From Solea solea (taxonomy: Eukaryota; Chordata; Actinopteri; Pleuronectiformes; Soleidae): DNA of 64,000 bases. Below, piece by piece: positions 46,401-58,885 of this stretch (position 1 is the first letter of the stretch; each line of letters starts with the position of its first letter). The notes under the pieces are model-generated. The model was given only the letters and a program-made list of their open reading frames with translations. It did no database searches and was not told where the DNA came from. Position numbers and translations under genes: made by a program. The stretch is from NCBI RefSeq assembly GCF_958295425.1, contig NC_081148.1, positions 10,821,466 to 10,885,465 of the forward strand. Reading direction: 5' to 3'.

Positions 46401-49400
46401 CACACTCCATTCATTTTGCTTGGACAGCAGGAAGTCATGCCTGTATCCCCACTGGATGCAGATCCACCCTTTGGAAATGGAACTCTTAGGGATCTTCCAA
46501 GCTAATATTGCCATACTGGCCCTCAAGCCAACAAAATGAGTTACAGTGCAGTTGACCTTGGATTTATTGCCCTATGCTATGTAGCTCCACTCACATTTTT
46601 CTTATTAAATGTCCAAATCTAATTTCCAAATGTAAATCAGTTTGATCCTTACCTGACTTTACCAGTGTTTGCTTCTGTGTGGTGTATTTGTATCACATGT
46701 ATGTGGGATTCAATTGCAGTCATAAAAACGTGTCAGAAATCTAATTCTCTTACACCACCACCCAACCACATTCTGTTTCTCATTGCTGCTCTCTGTTGCA
46801 GAGCCAGCATGCGTCAGAAGCTCCCTGTGGTCCCCTCAAATAAAGACAGTAATACATATGACTTAAACCAAGTGCTATTCCATTAATCATCTGCTTCGGA
46901 AACAAATCAGGTGCACTAGTTTGACTCTTGCCTTGTGATATGACCCCTCTTTGAGACTCTCAGAGTGGGACTATAGAGATGTCATGGTTTATGGCTGTAG
47001 AGTGTTGCAACAGCAACTCACAGGGAGAACATAGTTCTTCATTTAAAGCCTTATGGAAACTAAAAGTTACAGCAAACCCCATGTCCAAGATATTGTGATC
47101 CTGTTTATGAGCTGGGACACGTTTGTCTTCAAAAGTCATCTCTGTTTGGATTCAGGCATTATTTCTCTCTTTGTTTCACTTGTCACCGCATAGGCAATTG
47201 CGTAATTGTCTGCCGGTTTCTTTCCAAGTTGAAACTAGGGATTGTAATGTGAGAGAGCAACAGGTACCGCTTTTAGCACTGTTAGGGTTTGTGTGTGTCC
47301 TTCAGGTCTTAAAAAGGACAATTATCAATTTTCCATAAAATGTATTTATAACGGATTGTTAAAAGTGATCTATGATCAAGTTCTATGTCACTTTTATGAA
47401 ACTGCATAGCCTAACAAACACATATACTGTATACACACTGTGTGGACACTCATAGACATAATGCTTTCTCTAGCCACTTACCCTAACCTTAACCATCACA
47501 ACTAAATCACTAACCTAACACTAACCCTAAAGCCAGGTCTTAATCCTCAAAAAGCCTGTTAAAGTTGTGTGGACCAGCCAATATGTCCTCAGAAACATAG
47601 GTTTGCTTGATAATTGGTCTGGTTCTGGTTCTGTAATCCTATTCATCTGAATGTAAATTCATTGATTTGCTTTTTAATTTAGTTTCATATTTGCCACCCA
47701 GACCATTTTCTTTCTCTCTCTAAAGTTGTTGAAAAAACCTCAGTGTCCTCATCTGAATAAACAGAATTTGAAAAATAACAATGTATTTTCTTATCTATGT
47801 CACTGGACTCAGTTCAGACTCTCCTTTCACTAAAGAGTTGTCTGACCTTAAGCCTAAAAAGATTAGTGCCATTCACCTACATGAATGGCCATGAGGGTTT
47901 GTTGGCTCAAACTTCATGGACACAGGTAAGTATTCTCTTTCTTTTTCATTGCACTGTGTGTGGTCAATACTAAAAGCTTTCCCTAATATTTAAATACATC
48001 ACAAAAATTATTTATCATTAACAGTACTAAGTGAGGAATCTGTCCATTAAAAGCTGGAGTTAATCAACTGAATCAACTGACGTGGCCTTCTGTCATCATG
48101 ACACCGTATGTGCAGTTTAAATTCAAACCAAACTCTTTGACTTTGTTTTAATTCTTGCATGCACAGAAAACCCAACCATCTTTAATTGTTGGCACTGAAC
48201 TTAATTTAAAACTGTGTCGTGGTTGAGTGACTCGTCAAGAAGGCTTCAGTTAACCCTTTCATAGTCCAATCCCTAGGTTACTACTTCTACCAAAAGATCC
48301 ACGTAAGATAATTACCATAAATATCAACGTTAGGACAAGCACTTTAGGTCACAATGATTTGTGAAGCATTTTTCTTTATATTTATGGCTGCAATTTGAAT
48401 AAAATAGAAATATATGACTATGACCTTTCAATTACTTGGCTTCAGAACAGACGTACAAGACCGGGCAGGAAATCTCCACATCGTCAAGTGACAAAAATGC
48501 TCCTCGTGTTTTGGAACAGTGAATGAAATGACGTGAACTGGCTGCCTCTTTGTTTACTCACCATTCAATCAGCCTGTCTCTGATTATTGAGTGGTGGGCG
48601 TTCTCCATCTTTTGTCTATGGTGGCTGAAAATGCAGAACCTTGTTGAGGCAAAGCATGAGGTAAACTTTTTGGAGTGTTTACAAAGGGGCTATGGGGGAC
48701 TTATGCGGGATTATGCAGGATTTCCAAAGGACGGCTTTGGTTAATAAATGCAGGCTTGTCGGGTCCTGCTTTTTTTGAGTTACAGAAAGGGAATGCTGTT
48801 TGGCAGGCTGTTGCAACGCATGCATGCACATATGCACAAACAAATAGATGGGGAAAGTGGTCTTAGACTTCTGGACTTCCCTTGCACTTCCATAGACATG
48901 AAACCTGCAGCAGCAATGTTTCAGGAGCTCTCTTCATCTCACAGACCTCCTCGTGAATCCAAGGACTGAGCTGTGGAAACTGTGCTAGTTTGCTCCCACT
49001 CCCACATACACATACCCACACTCAGACATACACATCTGTAAAGTATCATGGCCCCTCATTCACCAGGGAACTGTCGTTGGGCTGGACAGACAGCAATCAA
49101 CATCTGAGAGAACGAAACGCAGCAGAGCATGTAACGAGAGGGGGAACCATAGGAATAGCAAAATACCTCTGCTGTAGACAGCCGAATCTCTTCAAATATT
49201 GCCTGGAACCTAAAATGAAGCAAAGTTAAGATGATTTTTTTTTTGGTTTACACATGCAAAAATAACAGAAAGATGTGTCAAAACTCATGTTATTGTTTAT
49301 TTTATTTATTTATTTATTTCATATAGGAGTGCTAGGACATTTTAAATCACACACACGTAATTTATCATTTCACTTCCTCAGATTTTTTCCACGATATTAC

Positions 49401-49525
49401 ATCAAGTAGCATGCAAACTGAGTTTTTGTATTTTTTACAAATGAAAGTAACTTGTTTTCCCCTCTAAACTATTAAACTAGAGTAGAGTATCAGGTGCCCA
49501 ACTGCTCACTGCCTGACAGAACACT

Positions 49526-49530
<5 letters not shown>
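40418..49530. other. Gene-free stretch
   Basis: No coding exon is recognised. A 27-bp sequence (CTTGTTGTTTCCACTTC...GCAGA) occurs exactly twice, at 42295-42321 and 42875-42901. A TCAGTG tandem run lies at 44316-44340. 42440-42610 with repeated GGTACC/TGGTACT-type motifs resembles a hAT-type relic. Copy 4 of the TTAGG-rich repeat is at 47430-47600. 45470-45660 is a non-repetitive block of possible regulatory character. Confidence 0.45.
47430..47600 (-). repeat. Dispersed TTAGG-rich repeat, copy 4
   Basis: ACCCTAACCTTAACC, CTAACACTAACCCTAA and then a GTCCTCAGAAAC end, i.e. the reverse complement order of the 24.4- and 27.5-kb copies. Confidence 0.55.

Positions 49531-49531
<1 letters not shown>

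Positions 49532-49594
<63 letters not shown>
49532..49594. repeat. (CT)n microsatellite
   Basis: About 31 CT units followed by CCACCCCCCCC and (GT)7. Such mirror-type polypyrimidine tracts can form H-DNA. Confidence 0.92.
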
Positions 49595-49597
<3 letters not shown>

Positions 49598-49949
49598 CCC
49601 CCCCCTGTGTGTGTGTGTGTATGCTTCCGTGAATACATATGTTTAGATTTTGTGGTCCACTGACTACACATAACTCAAAAAACACTCTCACAAAAGAATC
49701 CAGGACAGGTGGGATTGAATGCTGCAGAGTACACTGATCCACGTCAAATCGCTACAGGGAGAGAGGGGGAGAACACGAGCAAAGGAGTGGGAGAGAGAGA
49801 AAACGGACGGGCAGAACGAGAAAACAAGATGTAGCGAGACAGATGAAGAGAATGATTCTACAAGATTTAGAGCATTCCTGCTTTTATTGTATATGCAAGC
49901 TACTCAGCTCTTTAGCCCATTGACCTTTTGTACAATGCTCACGGAATGG

Positions 49950-49950
<1 letters not shown>

Positions 49951-49976
<26 letters not shown>
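49951..49976. repeat. (CA)13 microsatellite
   Basis: Uninterrupted CA dinucleotides. Confidence 0.9.
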
Positions 49977-49980
<4 letters not shown>

Positions 49981-50110
49981 CTCCTCCTCCCTGATTCCTC
50001 TTTACAGATAACTTTCAGCTGGCCTAACCAGCAACTCTGAGACTTTAAGTAAACACTGCTCAGATATTTCAGTCTTATCACCATTCTCCTCTATTCAAAG
50101 CCCCAGGACG

Positions 50111-50111
<1 letters not shown>

Positions 50112-50150
<39 letters not shown>
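50112..50150. repeat. (CA)19 microsatellite
   Basis: Uninterrupted CA dinucleotides. Confidence 0.9.
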
Positions 50151-50152
<2 letters not shown>

Positions 50153-51229
50153 ACCTCCCTCTCTTCCCCATTAACAACTCCTTTTTTTTACTGTGCCTTG
50201 GAGTGTTTTTTAGACCTTGGATTGAGGCATAGTAATGCTACATGTAGCAGTTTTTCAGCTCCAGAAAGTGTTTAACACAGAAACATTAACACATGAATAG
50301 TACTAATGACCACCAAGTTGATCATTCAATGAGTTTTGACAATAAAGGACATTTTAACTTAAGGTTAGTGAAGTAAATGACAGAGACAACACAATTTTCT
50401 CTGTTAATCTGATCCAAAGATTCTTCTCTCTTCTACTTCTTCTAACCCTTCTCAACGAATTTTAAGTCCACGTAATAAGATCGAACAGTGGCTAAGTTAA
50501 ACACCCAACGTCATTAAACAACATGTACCACATTTAAGACAAAAACAAACCAACAATGGTTGGCCACTTACAGAAAAGATTTGACCTCCAACGTTAAAGC
50601 TGATATTTTCATAGTATAGGTTCATAGTGTTGAACCCACAGAGAATCATTAAGATCCAGCAGTAGTAAGCTGCTGTTTTCATGGGAAAGAAAACTGAACA
50701 TTACCTGCCCAGCACCAAGATACACACAGACATAATTAGCATCCAGCTTGGAATTGACAGCCAAATGTTTGTCTCTCTATTCGCTGACAATGAAAATATG
50801 AGTTGTCGATGTCTTGTTTGCTTTTGCTATAAATAAATAAATAAATTAACATGCAGCGATGAAAATTCCAATATTTCAACCTTTCTTCAGCCATTTAATC
50901 GGTTGTTTATTCAATGTAGTTTGAACTCTTCATCCGTCAACACTGACTCTTACATCTTGCCAAGTTTCCACCGAGAGAGTTGTGTCATCTGCTGACCAGC
51001 TGTGCTTTAGACAGTCCTGAAGGGATAGTCAGTGACCAGGCAAAGATTCGGTCAGTTTGAGAAAGCTGAACATTTTTCACATCATGCTCAAGCAATTTTT
51101 GTAAAGGAAAATCAAACTGAATGCCTGCACAGATTGATTTTAATGTTAGATTTGAATAATGAGAAAGTATCAACACATTTCTTATTTTTATACTACGGCA
51201 AGTTAAACACCTTTTACCTCTAGATGCAC

Positions 51230-51545
51230 CCGTGAAGTGCCTAAGAGTACATTCACACCAGTCCTTCTTAAGTCCTAGTTCGTTTGCTCGGAAAATCCAG
51301 TTCCAGGAGGTGTGAATGTGCAACCGAACTCTGATGGGCGCCAAGGAAGCAACTCCGGTCCGCCTAAGAACGTAGGTCTCTGTTCGCCTCAAGTGAACCA
51401 AATGCAGGAAGCGAACTACAACGCAGGGCATTATGGGTAAACACAACCAAAACATACATGTGTATGTATAGAGCAATAGCCAGGAGAAATGCCTGAGCCC
51501 ATTGTTGCAGCGTATATATGTGTCGTATGTTCACGTAAAACAAAA
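51230..51545. mobile_element. Probable non-autonomous DNA-transposon relic
   Basis: CATTCACACCAGTCC, TTCGTTTGCTCGG-AAATCCAG, GTGTGAATGTGCAACCGAAC and AAGTGAACCAAATGCAGGAA resemble the ends and body of an abundant fish hAT-like repeat family as I remember it. No clean terminal repeats or target duplication could be defined. Confidence 0.35.
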
Positions 51546-51610
51546 TAAAAGAAAACAAGAGTTCCTATTACAACTCAGTGACCCATCAAAATGACCTGAC
51601 AACTGTTATT

Positions 51611-51663
51611 CTTCTGTGGTTAGCTGTAACCACAGAAGGCAACTTGCTTGATAATCAAGTTGC
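51611..51663. repeat. Two adjacent hairpins
   Basis: CTTCTGTGGTTA and TAACCACAGAAG form a 12-bp perfect stem with a 4-nt loop (51611-51638). Directly after it GCAACTTG and CAAGTTGC form an 8-bp stem (51639-51663). Confidence 0.75.
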
Positions 51664-52639
51664 TTTAATTAAAAAGTTGTTCCTGTATAAATGAAAATAC
51701 ACACAAATACGATTTTAGATTTTGTGGGAGTTTCTATGATGCACCCATCCTGATTAACAACTGTTTCATCCTGCTATCTGAAAGCAGTTTTTGGTGTCTG
51801 TAGGAGAAGCCCAAACCCTCCCCCTTCCGTTATGGAGGTCTATCTCACCCACATAATTAGGGTCAGATCATATCAACTCTCCCTCCCCTACCTTCTCCTC
51901 ATCCTTCACAATCACTCCTGGCTCCCTTTCATCTCCCCCCAAAAGAATGCTTGTTTATCTTTCGCCCTCTCCAGATAGGGCAAGAACAAAGATGCTTTTT
52001 GTGGTTATGTTTGTGAGTGTGATAAAGAGAGAGCACACTTGCATGGATGAAGTTAAAGTGGCAACAAAAGCAAAGGTCGTGTGACATTTGGTTAATTATG
52101 GAATCCATTTTGAATGTGTGTGTGTGTGAGTGACACCTGAGTTAGCACTCCTGTGGACTTATTTTGACAGGTTAAAGTGTCAGGAATCATCATCTCTTCT
52201 GAGAATGAATACAATATTGAATAAATATGGAGATAATATATTTAGGACCCAGATCGTGAGTTAGTGAGTGATATGAGATTACTCAGTAAATTACAGGAAA
52301 ACAAAAACACTTTTTTTCATGTCGGGGTTAATGTGACAGTTTGTGTTAGTGTTGTGAGGCCCACACACACAAAAAGACAATCTCTTACTTTGGATGCTGA
52401 CCTACTGTATAATGAACTATGCTTTGACCCAAAAATCATGAATGCACACATGTTTATGCTCACAAAATCTATGAAATAATGAATACATACTATATCATTT
52501 GTTATTTTATCAATTATTTAGCCTGGAAGGTCCCATTAAGATACGAGATCTCTTCTTTCAAATAGTACAATTAGATACGGAGACAAAACAATTTCAGATA
52601 GAAAACTCACAACAGAATATAAAAGCTAAAAGGAAGTAA

Positions 52640-52672
52640 TTAAAGAAGAGAAGAAGAAGAAGAAGAAGAGAG
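52640..52672. repeat. GAA/GAAGA purine microsatellite
   Basis: AAGAAGAGAAGAAG-type triplet run in otherwise AT-rich unique-looking sequence (51664-53339), where no gene is recognised. Confidence 0.75.
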
Positions 52673-53350
52673 ACATAATAAAGTTAAGTGCAGAAGTATA
52701 CAGGCCATAGCAACAAGATCCTTAATTATTGTCCCTTCCAGAGATTATTCTTGTTAAAAGAGTTTTTTTTCTCTCTCCTGACGCCCATATATAGGGCTTA
52801 CCTAATCAAATATTTCAAAAAGCCTTGAAATATCTGATAAGGCTTGATTGGGCACTTTGGAACATTTGTTAAGACAAGTCCTATATTCATAAAGTTGGTT
52901 ATTTGTAAAGATTTCTATCATTTGTGTCGCAGTGGAATTGTGTATGCAGACCCACAGCCAAAGAGAAATAAAGCTCCCGAGTTCTAACACGAGTAAAGAC
53001 CAATCATGTTCCTCCACCCTTCCTGCATGTGTTTAATCTGGATATCAGGTAGACTCTCATGGAGGGGAGGTGGGCTGCATGTTTGGATGAAAGGAGTGCT
53101 GATGGAGGAGAGACTGGAGGGGGGAATGGGTGGATGATTTAAGAAGAAAAATAAGAAACAGCTGGCTGCTCTGAGTCGTTGGCTTCTCGTCAAACAGGAG
53201 GAGTGGTGGAGAGATGGCGTCACCAAATGAACCGTTTTATGGACCGGGTGAATTGCAATGTAGTTGCAATGCACATATAAAAATGAATTGTAGATCTGTG
53301 TATTTATTTCCTAATAATATAATAATTGTGTATCCTACGATTTCTAGCTG

Positions 53351-53690
53351 GGGCCACACAGTTAGCACTCTTGCCTAAAAGATAATAAAAAGACCCGGGT
53401 TTGTGACCCGGTCAGAACAAGAGCCATTCTGCATGGTGTGTAGTAGGTTTTCTGCAAGTTCTCCGGCTTCCTCCCACAGTCCAAAACATGCAATATGGGG
53501 ATTAGGTAAATTAGACACTCTAAATTGACTGTAAATGTGAAAGTGAATGGCTGTTTGTCTCTATGTGTCCCTGTGATGGACTGGCGATCTGCCCAGGGTG
53601 TACCCCGCCTGTCACCATATGCCAGCTGAGATTGGCACAGCACCAACCGTGACCCTCATGAGGAGGATAAAGCAGTAGAAGATGGATGGA
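53351..53690 (+). mobile_element. tRNA-derived SINE, full length with target-site duplication
   Basis: A tRNA-like head with GTTAGCACTC and a B-box-like GGGTTTGTGACCC is followed by the TTCTCCGGCTTCCTCCCAC, TAAATTGACTGTAAATGTGA, GATGGACTGGCGA and GTGACCCTCATGAGGAGG blocks of a common fish V-SINE-type family, and a GATGGATGGA tail. An 11-bp direct repeat ATTTCTAGCTG flanks it exactly (53340-53350 and 53690-53700, one base shared with the tail). The family name is tentative. Confidence 0.85.
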
Positions 53691-53700
53691 TTTCTAGCTG

Positions 53701-55360
53701 CTCTTTATTCTTTATTTGCACTTAAAGCTCTGTTGATGCTATAGCTCCCAATTGAGCAATTGTGTCAAAGATTCAGCCCTTCACTCAACAGTTACAGGTC
53801 CAGGGTTTAACATTCACTAGGGGTTATTGGTTGCATTTGAATATACTATCCATACCTAGGGTTGTATAAGTAGATTATTGCTTGAAAATAAAAATTAATA
53901 GCGTTACATAGCCTTTTATATATATATTTAAGGCAAAGGCCTTGCTTTATAGAGGCTGTTAAACAGTCAGAGAGTATGTTTCACATTTTGATGTTGAAGC
54001 TTGCGACAGAAAGGAGGAAGAATGACATCCATTCATGTTAATAGTTGTTACCAAGAAGATGAAATTCTGGTTCTGCAATCTGTCAAACAATCCTATGGGT
54101 CACACTGGGGATATGTACTGTGTAAAAGACATGTCAGAAATGATGTCCCGACTCTATGTGATCATTTAAACTGGAGTATTTGTTGGATGATTGTTGATAC
54201 ACATGCACTCCAAGTGTGAACAAACCAGCTGATTCCTGGCCAGTTGTACATTTCTAGCAACGCCAGTATTGGTCAACATAACCCGACTCACAGCCTTCAG
54301 CTGCAGGTGGGAACACGTAATATTAAATTTGATATTCCCTTTTTGAGGCTAACTTATTAGAACAATCATAGCTTTCAGTCTCCATAGACACGTTTCATGT
54401 GGAAAATGTGATTAATCATAGCCTTGAATGAAAGATCACATTCTATGAATCACCCCGTGACTCCTTTAAGGGACTATGAGTCCCAGATTGAGAGTGTTGG
54501 TGGACAGAGGAAGTAACTGAAGGATGAGGAAAATAAATTGTTGTGTTGTGTGGCTTTTGGAGTCAGAGCAAGGACTGAGAACTGTGGGGTCCACCCCTCA
54601 CCTCTCGCAAATCACAGAGTGTGAGTTTGATCCATTAGTGGTCAGTTTGTGGCCATAACTCAGGGTTCAGGCTGTACACCTCCTCCCCAGTCCCCTTATT
54701 TTTACTCATCAAGACCCCTACACTATACCCTGCCAACATCCCCAGCCTCTTGGGAAACTGCCCCACACGCAACCCTATAATTTTGGTGAAAGATTCAACG
54801 GCTGTTATTTTTATTGAATTCCCAGTAACATTGCTGAGATGACAGTTAAGTGTGGGTGACTGGAGCTCTGTTGCGGGAGCCATTCTGGGGCCAGAGGGAT
54901 GTTGAAACTGGTGCCAGAGTGGGAATAGGCAGGTCATTGGCTCTTTCTTTTATACAGTGCAGGGGAAAATGCAGGGCAACAATCATTACATTAATGAATG
55001 GCTTGCCACGCTCTCAGGGTCCCAGGCAGAAGCAGCCAGGGTTAAAGTCAGCCAGCGGGCTACTGGCCACTAATTATGGGATTGCATCCAGAGGGAATTG
55101 TAAGGGCAGAGCACAATTAACAGACACGCCGTGTTGTGTGTGTATGTGTGTGTGTCTGTGTGTGTTTTTTAGGCGACGCCATGATCCATCCATGTTCAAG
55201 CAGGTAACTGATGTGTGCGAGTGTGTGTGTACGCATGCATGGGCATGGCTATAAATGCTCTTTAGTGAAGCATGGTGATGATGCTCATGACTCAAACCTT
55301 CACCATCCAGGGCTTCATGCCGTCTTTTATGAATTCCAACTGAATCATCTCCACTAATTT
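53701..55360. other. Gene-free stretch, possible conserved block
   Basis: No gene is recognised. 54935-55125 is non-repetitive with homeodomain-type cores (CATTAATGAATGG, CACTAATTATGGG, CACAATTAACAG) and stands out from the TG-rich flank at 55130-55260. Confidence 0.4.
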
Positions 55361-55369
55361 GTTCCGCAA

Positions 55370-55570
55370 CACTTGTGTTTTTGTTGCCGTTGCTAAGCGA
55401 CGCGGTTTGATTAGAGATTATGAATGGAGGCCTATTTTGCTCTCTTCAACAGCGACGCGGTGACGTCAAACACAGGCCTGTTATTCATCCTTCCTCTCAA
55501 ACTGATGTGTATTAGACTTATGAGCTCACATGTGCGCATGGATGAGTGATCGTTTCAAGACCTGCAGGTC
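55370..55570. promoter_or_regulatory. Motif cluster with perfect CRE and RFX-like X-box
   Basis: GTTGCTAAGCGAC at 55389-55401 approximates the RFX X-box, TGACGTCA at 55461-55468 is a perfect CREB/ATF site, and GCGACGCGGT occurs twice, once beside each. A 12-bp palindrome GACCTGCAGGTC lies at 55559-55570. CpGs are concentrated here against a poor background. No adjacent exon is visible, so a distal enhancer is as likely as a promoter. Confidence 0.35.
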
Positions 55571-55839
55571 GATCATGACTTTTGAGGTTGATTGTTCCAC
55601 ACCTATGGAGTCAAATACAACCAGATCTACAACAAAACACCATTGTAAAAGTGATGCAGTCTTTCTTTGATCCTTCAAAACCGAAATACAAGCACACAAT
55701 TCTACAGAATAAATGTCAACGTGATAGTTTTTACAGTCCTATTCAAATACTGAATTACTGCCAAGGCCATTGGGCATATTATTAGCGACTTAATTTATAA
55801 TTTTACTACACCAACCTCAATACGGCATTATATTAATTC

Positions 55840-56085
55840 GTCTTATGTTCACTCCCACGTTCACACCTACTGTCAGTTTAGAGTGTCCGATTAACCTAAT
55901 CCCAAATCTGCACGTTTTTGTACTGTGGGAGGAAACTGGATTACACGGAAATAACCCACACACACACGCACACACTGAGAGAACATGCAAACTCTACACG
56001 GAAAGGCCGTCGGTCGAACCTGCATTCAAACTGGTGACCTTTTTGCTGTGAGGCAACAATGTTAGCCGCTGTACCACTGTCTACC
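55840..56085 (-). mobile_element. tRNA-derived SINE, second copy, decayed
   Basis: Read on the minus strand: GGTACAGCGGCTAACATTGTTGCCTCACAGCA head, B-box-like GGTTCGACC, TTTCCGTGTAGAGTTTGCATG, TTTCCTCCCACAG and ACTCTAAACTGACAGTAGGTG. This is the same family as 53351-53690, truncated at the 3' end. Confidence 0.75.
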
Positions 56086-57558
56086 ACACCTCAATTAAAC
56101 TTTATCTTTCAGGTTGTTTGAAAATAAACAGTGTTATTGGTGATATATATATGGTTAAATCATAATACCTAGCTCTTTTACAGGTGGAATGTGTCACTTA
56201 CTTTTGACAAATAGTTTAGACATTTACATAATTGAACATCTCATGCACAACCATGGAAATAAAAACTCCCAACAGAACCAGCGATGTGTAACAGTATGTG
56301 TCCTCCATGTTCCCTGCTCTGCTCAGTGTAACTTCTCTACTGGAGTTTTACGCGGTGTCGTGAAGTCTGGTTTGCTCTGTGAGTTTTACCCCTCGGGTCT
56401 GGGAGCCTGAACCTCTGGGGTTTCACTGCACTTTCTCACGTTCCTCGTCACACTAACACACATACCACACAGTGACACACACTGAAGTGGCGGTTGCCCG
56501 GCGCTCCCCGGAGACCAGGTTTGGTTACAGTTTTGCGAGAATAACACTGGACTCCACCACTGAGGGTGGCAACATGGCCTCCTCCTCCGCCTGTCCACCA
56601 AACGTCTCAGTCCCAGACACAACAGTGTTTTTGAACTGGCAGCAGGATTAGACTTTCTCACACTGTAGCAGACGTTCTTGTGAGGGTAGTGCTGTGTCTG
56701 TGAGTGTGGCCGTTAGTTCCCAGGACCACCACCCACTTTACATACCACAGCTGTCTTCAGTGTAACCTCCTGGATGATCCGCTGACTAATCCTTCTGTAA
56801 TGATACTCTAAGCACCAGAAAACACCAATACTGATATTCCCCGTTAACACCCCACAAACCCCCTATAACCTTGGACTGTGAACTAAGCAGGCCAAACCTG
56901 CTGTCTTCTTTGGCAAAGGACCATGATTAACACATATTTTCACTTTGTATTTATAATAGTAGACACACATTCTCTTTGTTAGAATAACCAGCAAGCTTAT
57001 TTGTTGAGTTTCCATCTGGTGGGTGGGGGTGCTTCCTGAACAGGAAGAAACACACGTACCCAGTACAAAACAAAAAAGACTGGAAATAGTAATTGAAAAG
57101 GAAATATTGCTATTGTTCTTTGGTGCCAGCTAATTCAGCTGCCTCTCATTTCGTTCATGCTTCATGTGAAGATGAAAAGACAGATCAGATCTGTAAACAA
57201 AATATTATTTATAGGCTTCATTAAATTTACTTTTACAGTGTTACGTGATGCAACCAGAACTTGTATTGAGAATCATTAAATAATGCATCATAGTTAAAAT
57301 CATTTGAGTAAAACAAAATAATACATTTACATACCCTTTAGTCACACGTTGCAAGTGATCTTTCCTTTTTCTGAAGGAAAGATTTACTAAGATTGGGTTT
57401 TTTCTTTTTACCAAACTTGTTACACATCATTTAAACCAGGAGCCTTGTTTCTACAGTGAACTGCAGCTTGGAGCAGCACAGGGTCAAACAGCACATGTAA
57501 CATACATCATTAAAGACGTGCTTCTTTTTTTATTGTCACTACAATAAAAACTGCAACT
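56086..57558. other. Gene-free stretch
   Basis: Higher-GC at 56330-56720, where small overlapping open frames occur on both strands without family signatures or splice context; AT-rich afterwards. Nothing is recognised. Confidence 0.45.
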
Positions 57559-57562
57559 TTAA

Positions 57563-58020
57563 AGGAATAGTTCAACATTTATGTTTTATTCTCTGTACTA
57601 CATTAACAATGACGCTTCATCCTCCTTGCTTCGTGGTTTTCCCAGGTCAGCCTAGCTGGTCTTGGTGACTTTGTTCTAAGTGTTCACTGCGTATGTTTGG
57701 TATTGATGTTTTGATTGATTTAGGTGACTCATTTACTTGTTACTTTTTCATAATATTTTCTGATTGCTGTACCCACATGCCCTTTTTCTGTTGTCTTCTT
57801 TTTTCTCTGTTGTGTCTGAGCAGTTTTGTGTTAAGAGGAATAAAATGTAATAAAAATATTTTTCAAAATAAAACAAAACAAAACAATGAAGCTAAAAGGA
57901 ATACTTCACTGATTTGCATTTAGCTTTTTATCACTAGGGGAAACTGAGGTTGGGAGGCACCATTTTTCAAATATACTAGCCCTATTCTAGTCATACAAAG
58001 CAAATAGGTAAAGTATTCCT
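57563..58020. mobile_element. TTAA-flanked miniature DNA transposon, apparently nested
   Basis: The left end AGGAATAGTTCAACATTT (57563) and the reverse complement of the right end AGGAATACTTTACCTATTTGC (58020) match. TTAA flanks both sides (57559-57562, 58021-58024). A second left-type end AGGAATACTTCACTGATTTGC at 57897 pairs better with the right end (18 of 21), defining an inner 124-bp element. TTAA targets suggest a Kolobok- or piggyBac-like mover; this is inference. Confidence 0.55.
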
Positions 58021-58024
58021 TTAA

Positions 58025-58750
58025 CCTGTGAACTTGTATCTTGTAGCTTGCTATTTCTTGCCTGGGCCACTGACTTCCTAGGATGACAAATGACAGAGAT
58101 GGTCGGAAGAAAAGCGGTTTCCACTCTTGCTAAATGCTTCATATTTATAAAACAGAGATAAGAGCGGCATCAATCTTCCCACCTTAATCTAGGCAAGAAA
58201 GCAAATGAGGGTGTTTCTCGAAACCTCTTCCCTGACCAGGTGCCAAACATCAGCAAAGATGTGAACAAATTGCACACTACAAGCATGATGCACCTGAGTT
58301 GCAGTGATAGCCTCTCTGAAATTCTTGTGAAACTAATTTGTGAGTTCCACACTCTGTCAGTATCCTTAAATCATAGTCTACAATTGCCGTACATTCCTCT
58401 TCGATCTATCACTAAGACAAAAAGGGGGCAGCTGTCTAACATGTTCCTGTCTGTAACTGCTCTTTCTGTGCCCTCTCTCTGGGTTGGGCTTTTTTTTCTA
58501 GCCATGCGACCTCTGCCCTCCAAGCGGCATGGCGTCTTGTTGACGTAGTGAGTGGATAGAAGCTGGGCTACAGCCCGTGGCGGCTTCTCGGGGATTGCCA
58601 ATAAAGCAGCGCTGTGATTTACTCGGGTCACTGCTGCCAAAAATAAGCAGAATAGAGTTAAACTTGTCCTTGGCAAAGAAAGATGTCTGATTCCTGATTG
58701 TGCCTTGGCCAAGAACATCTCTCCCCCTGCCTCTATAGTGTACACAAACA
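58025..58750. other. Gene-free stretch, possible conserved block
   Basis: 58545-58735 is non-repetitive and contains a palindromic NFI-like CTTGGCCAAG at 58703-58712 and TTGGCAAAGAA; no exon is recognised. Confidence 0.4.
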
Positions 58751-58755
58751 CTGAT

Positions 58756-58758
<3 letters not shown>

Positions 58759-58802
<44 letters not shown>

Positions 58803-58838
58803 CTCCATCATCCCTGATTTGTTGTGTACGTGTTGTGC

Positions 58839-58883
<45 letters not shown>
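58759..58883. repeat. Inverted pair of (CA)n and (TG)n microsatellites
   Basis: (CA)~20 at 58759-58799 and (TG)~21 at 58842-58883 are complementary and separated by ~42 bp, so the strand could fold into a ~40-bp stem. Confidence 0.85.

Positions 58884-58885
<2 letters not shown>

Noticed and set aside
54850..55254. 134-codon plus-strand frame
   Set aside because: It overlaps a possible conserved noncoding block and a TG-rich run; no recognisable protein.
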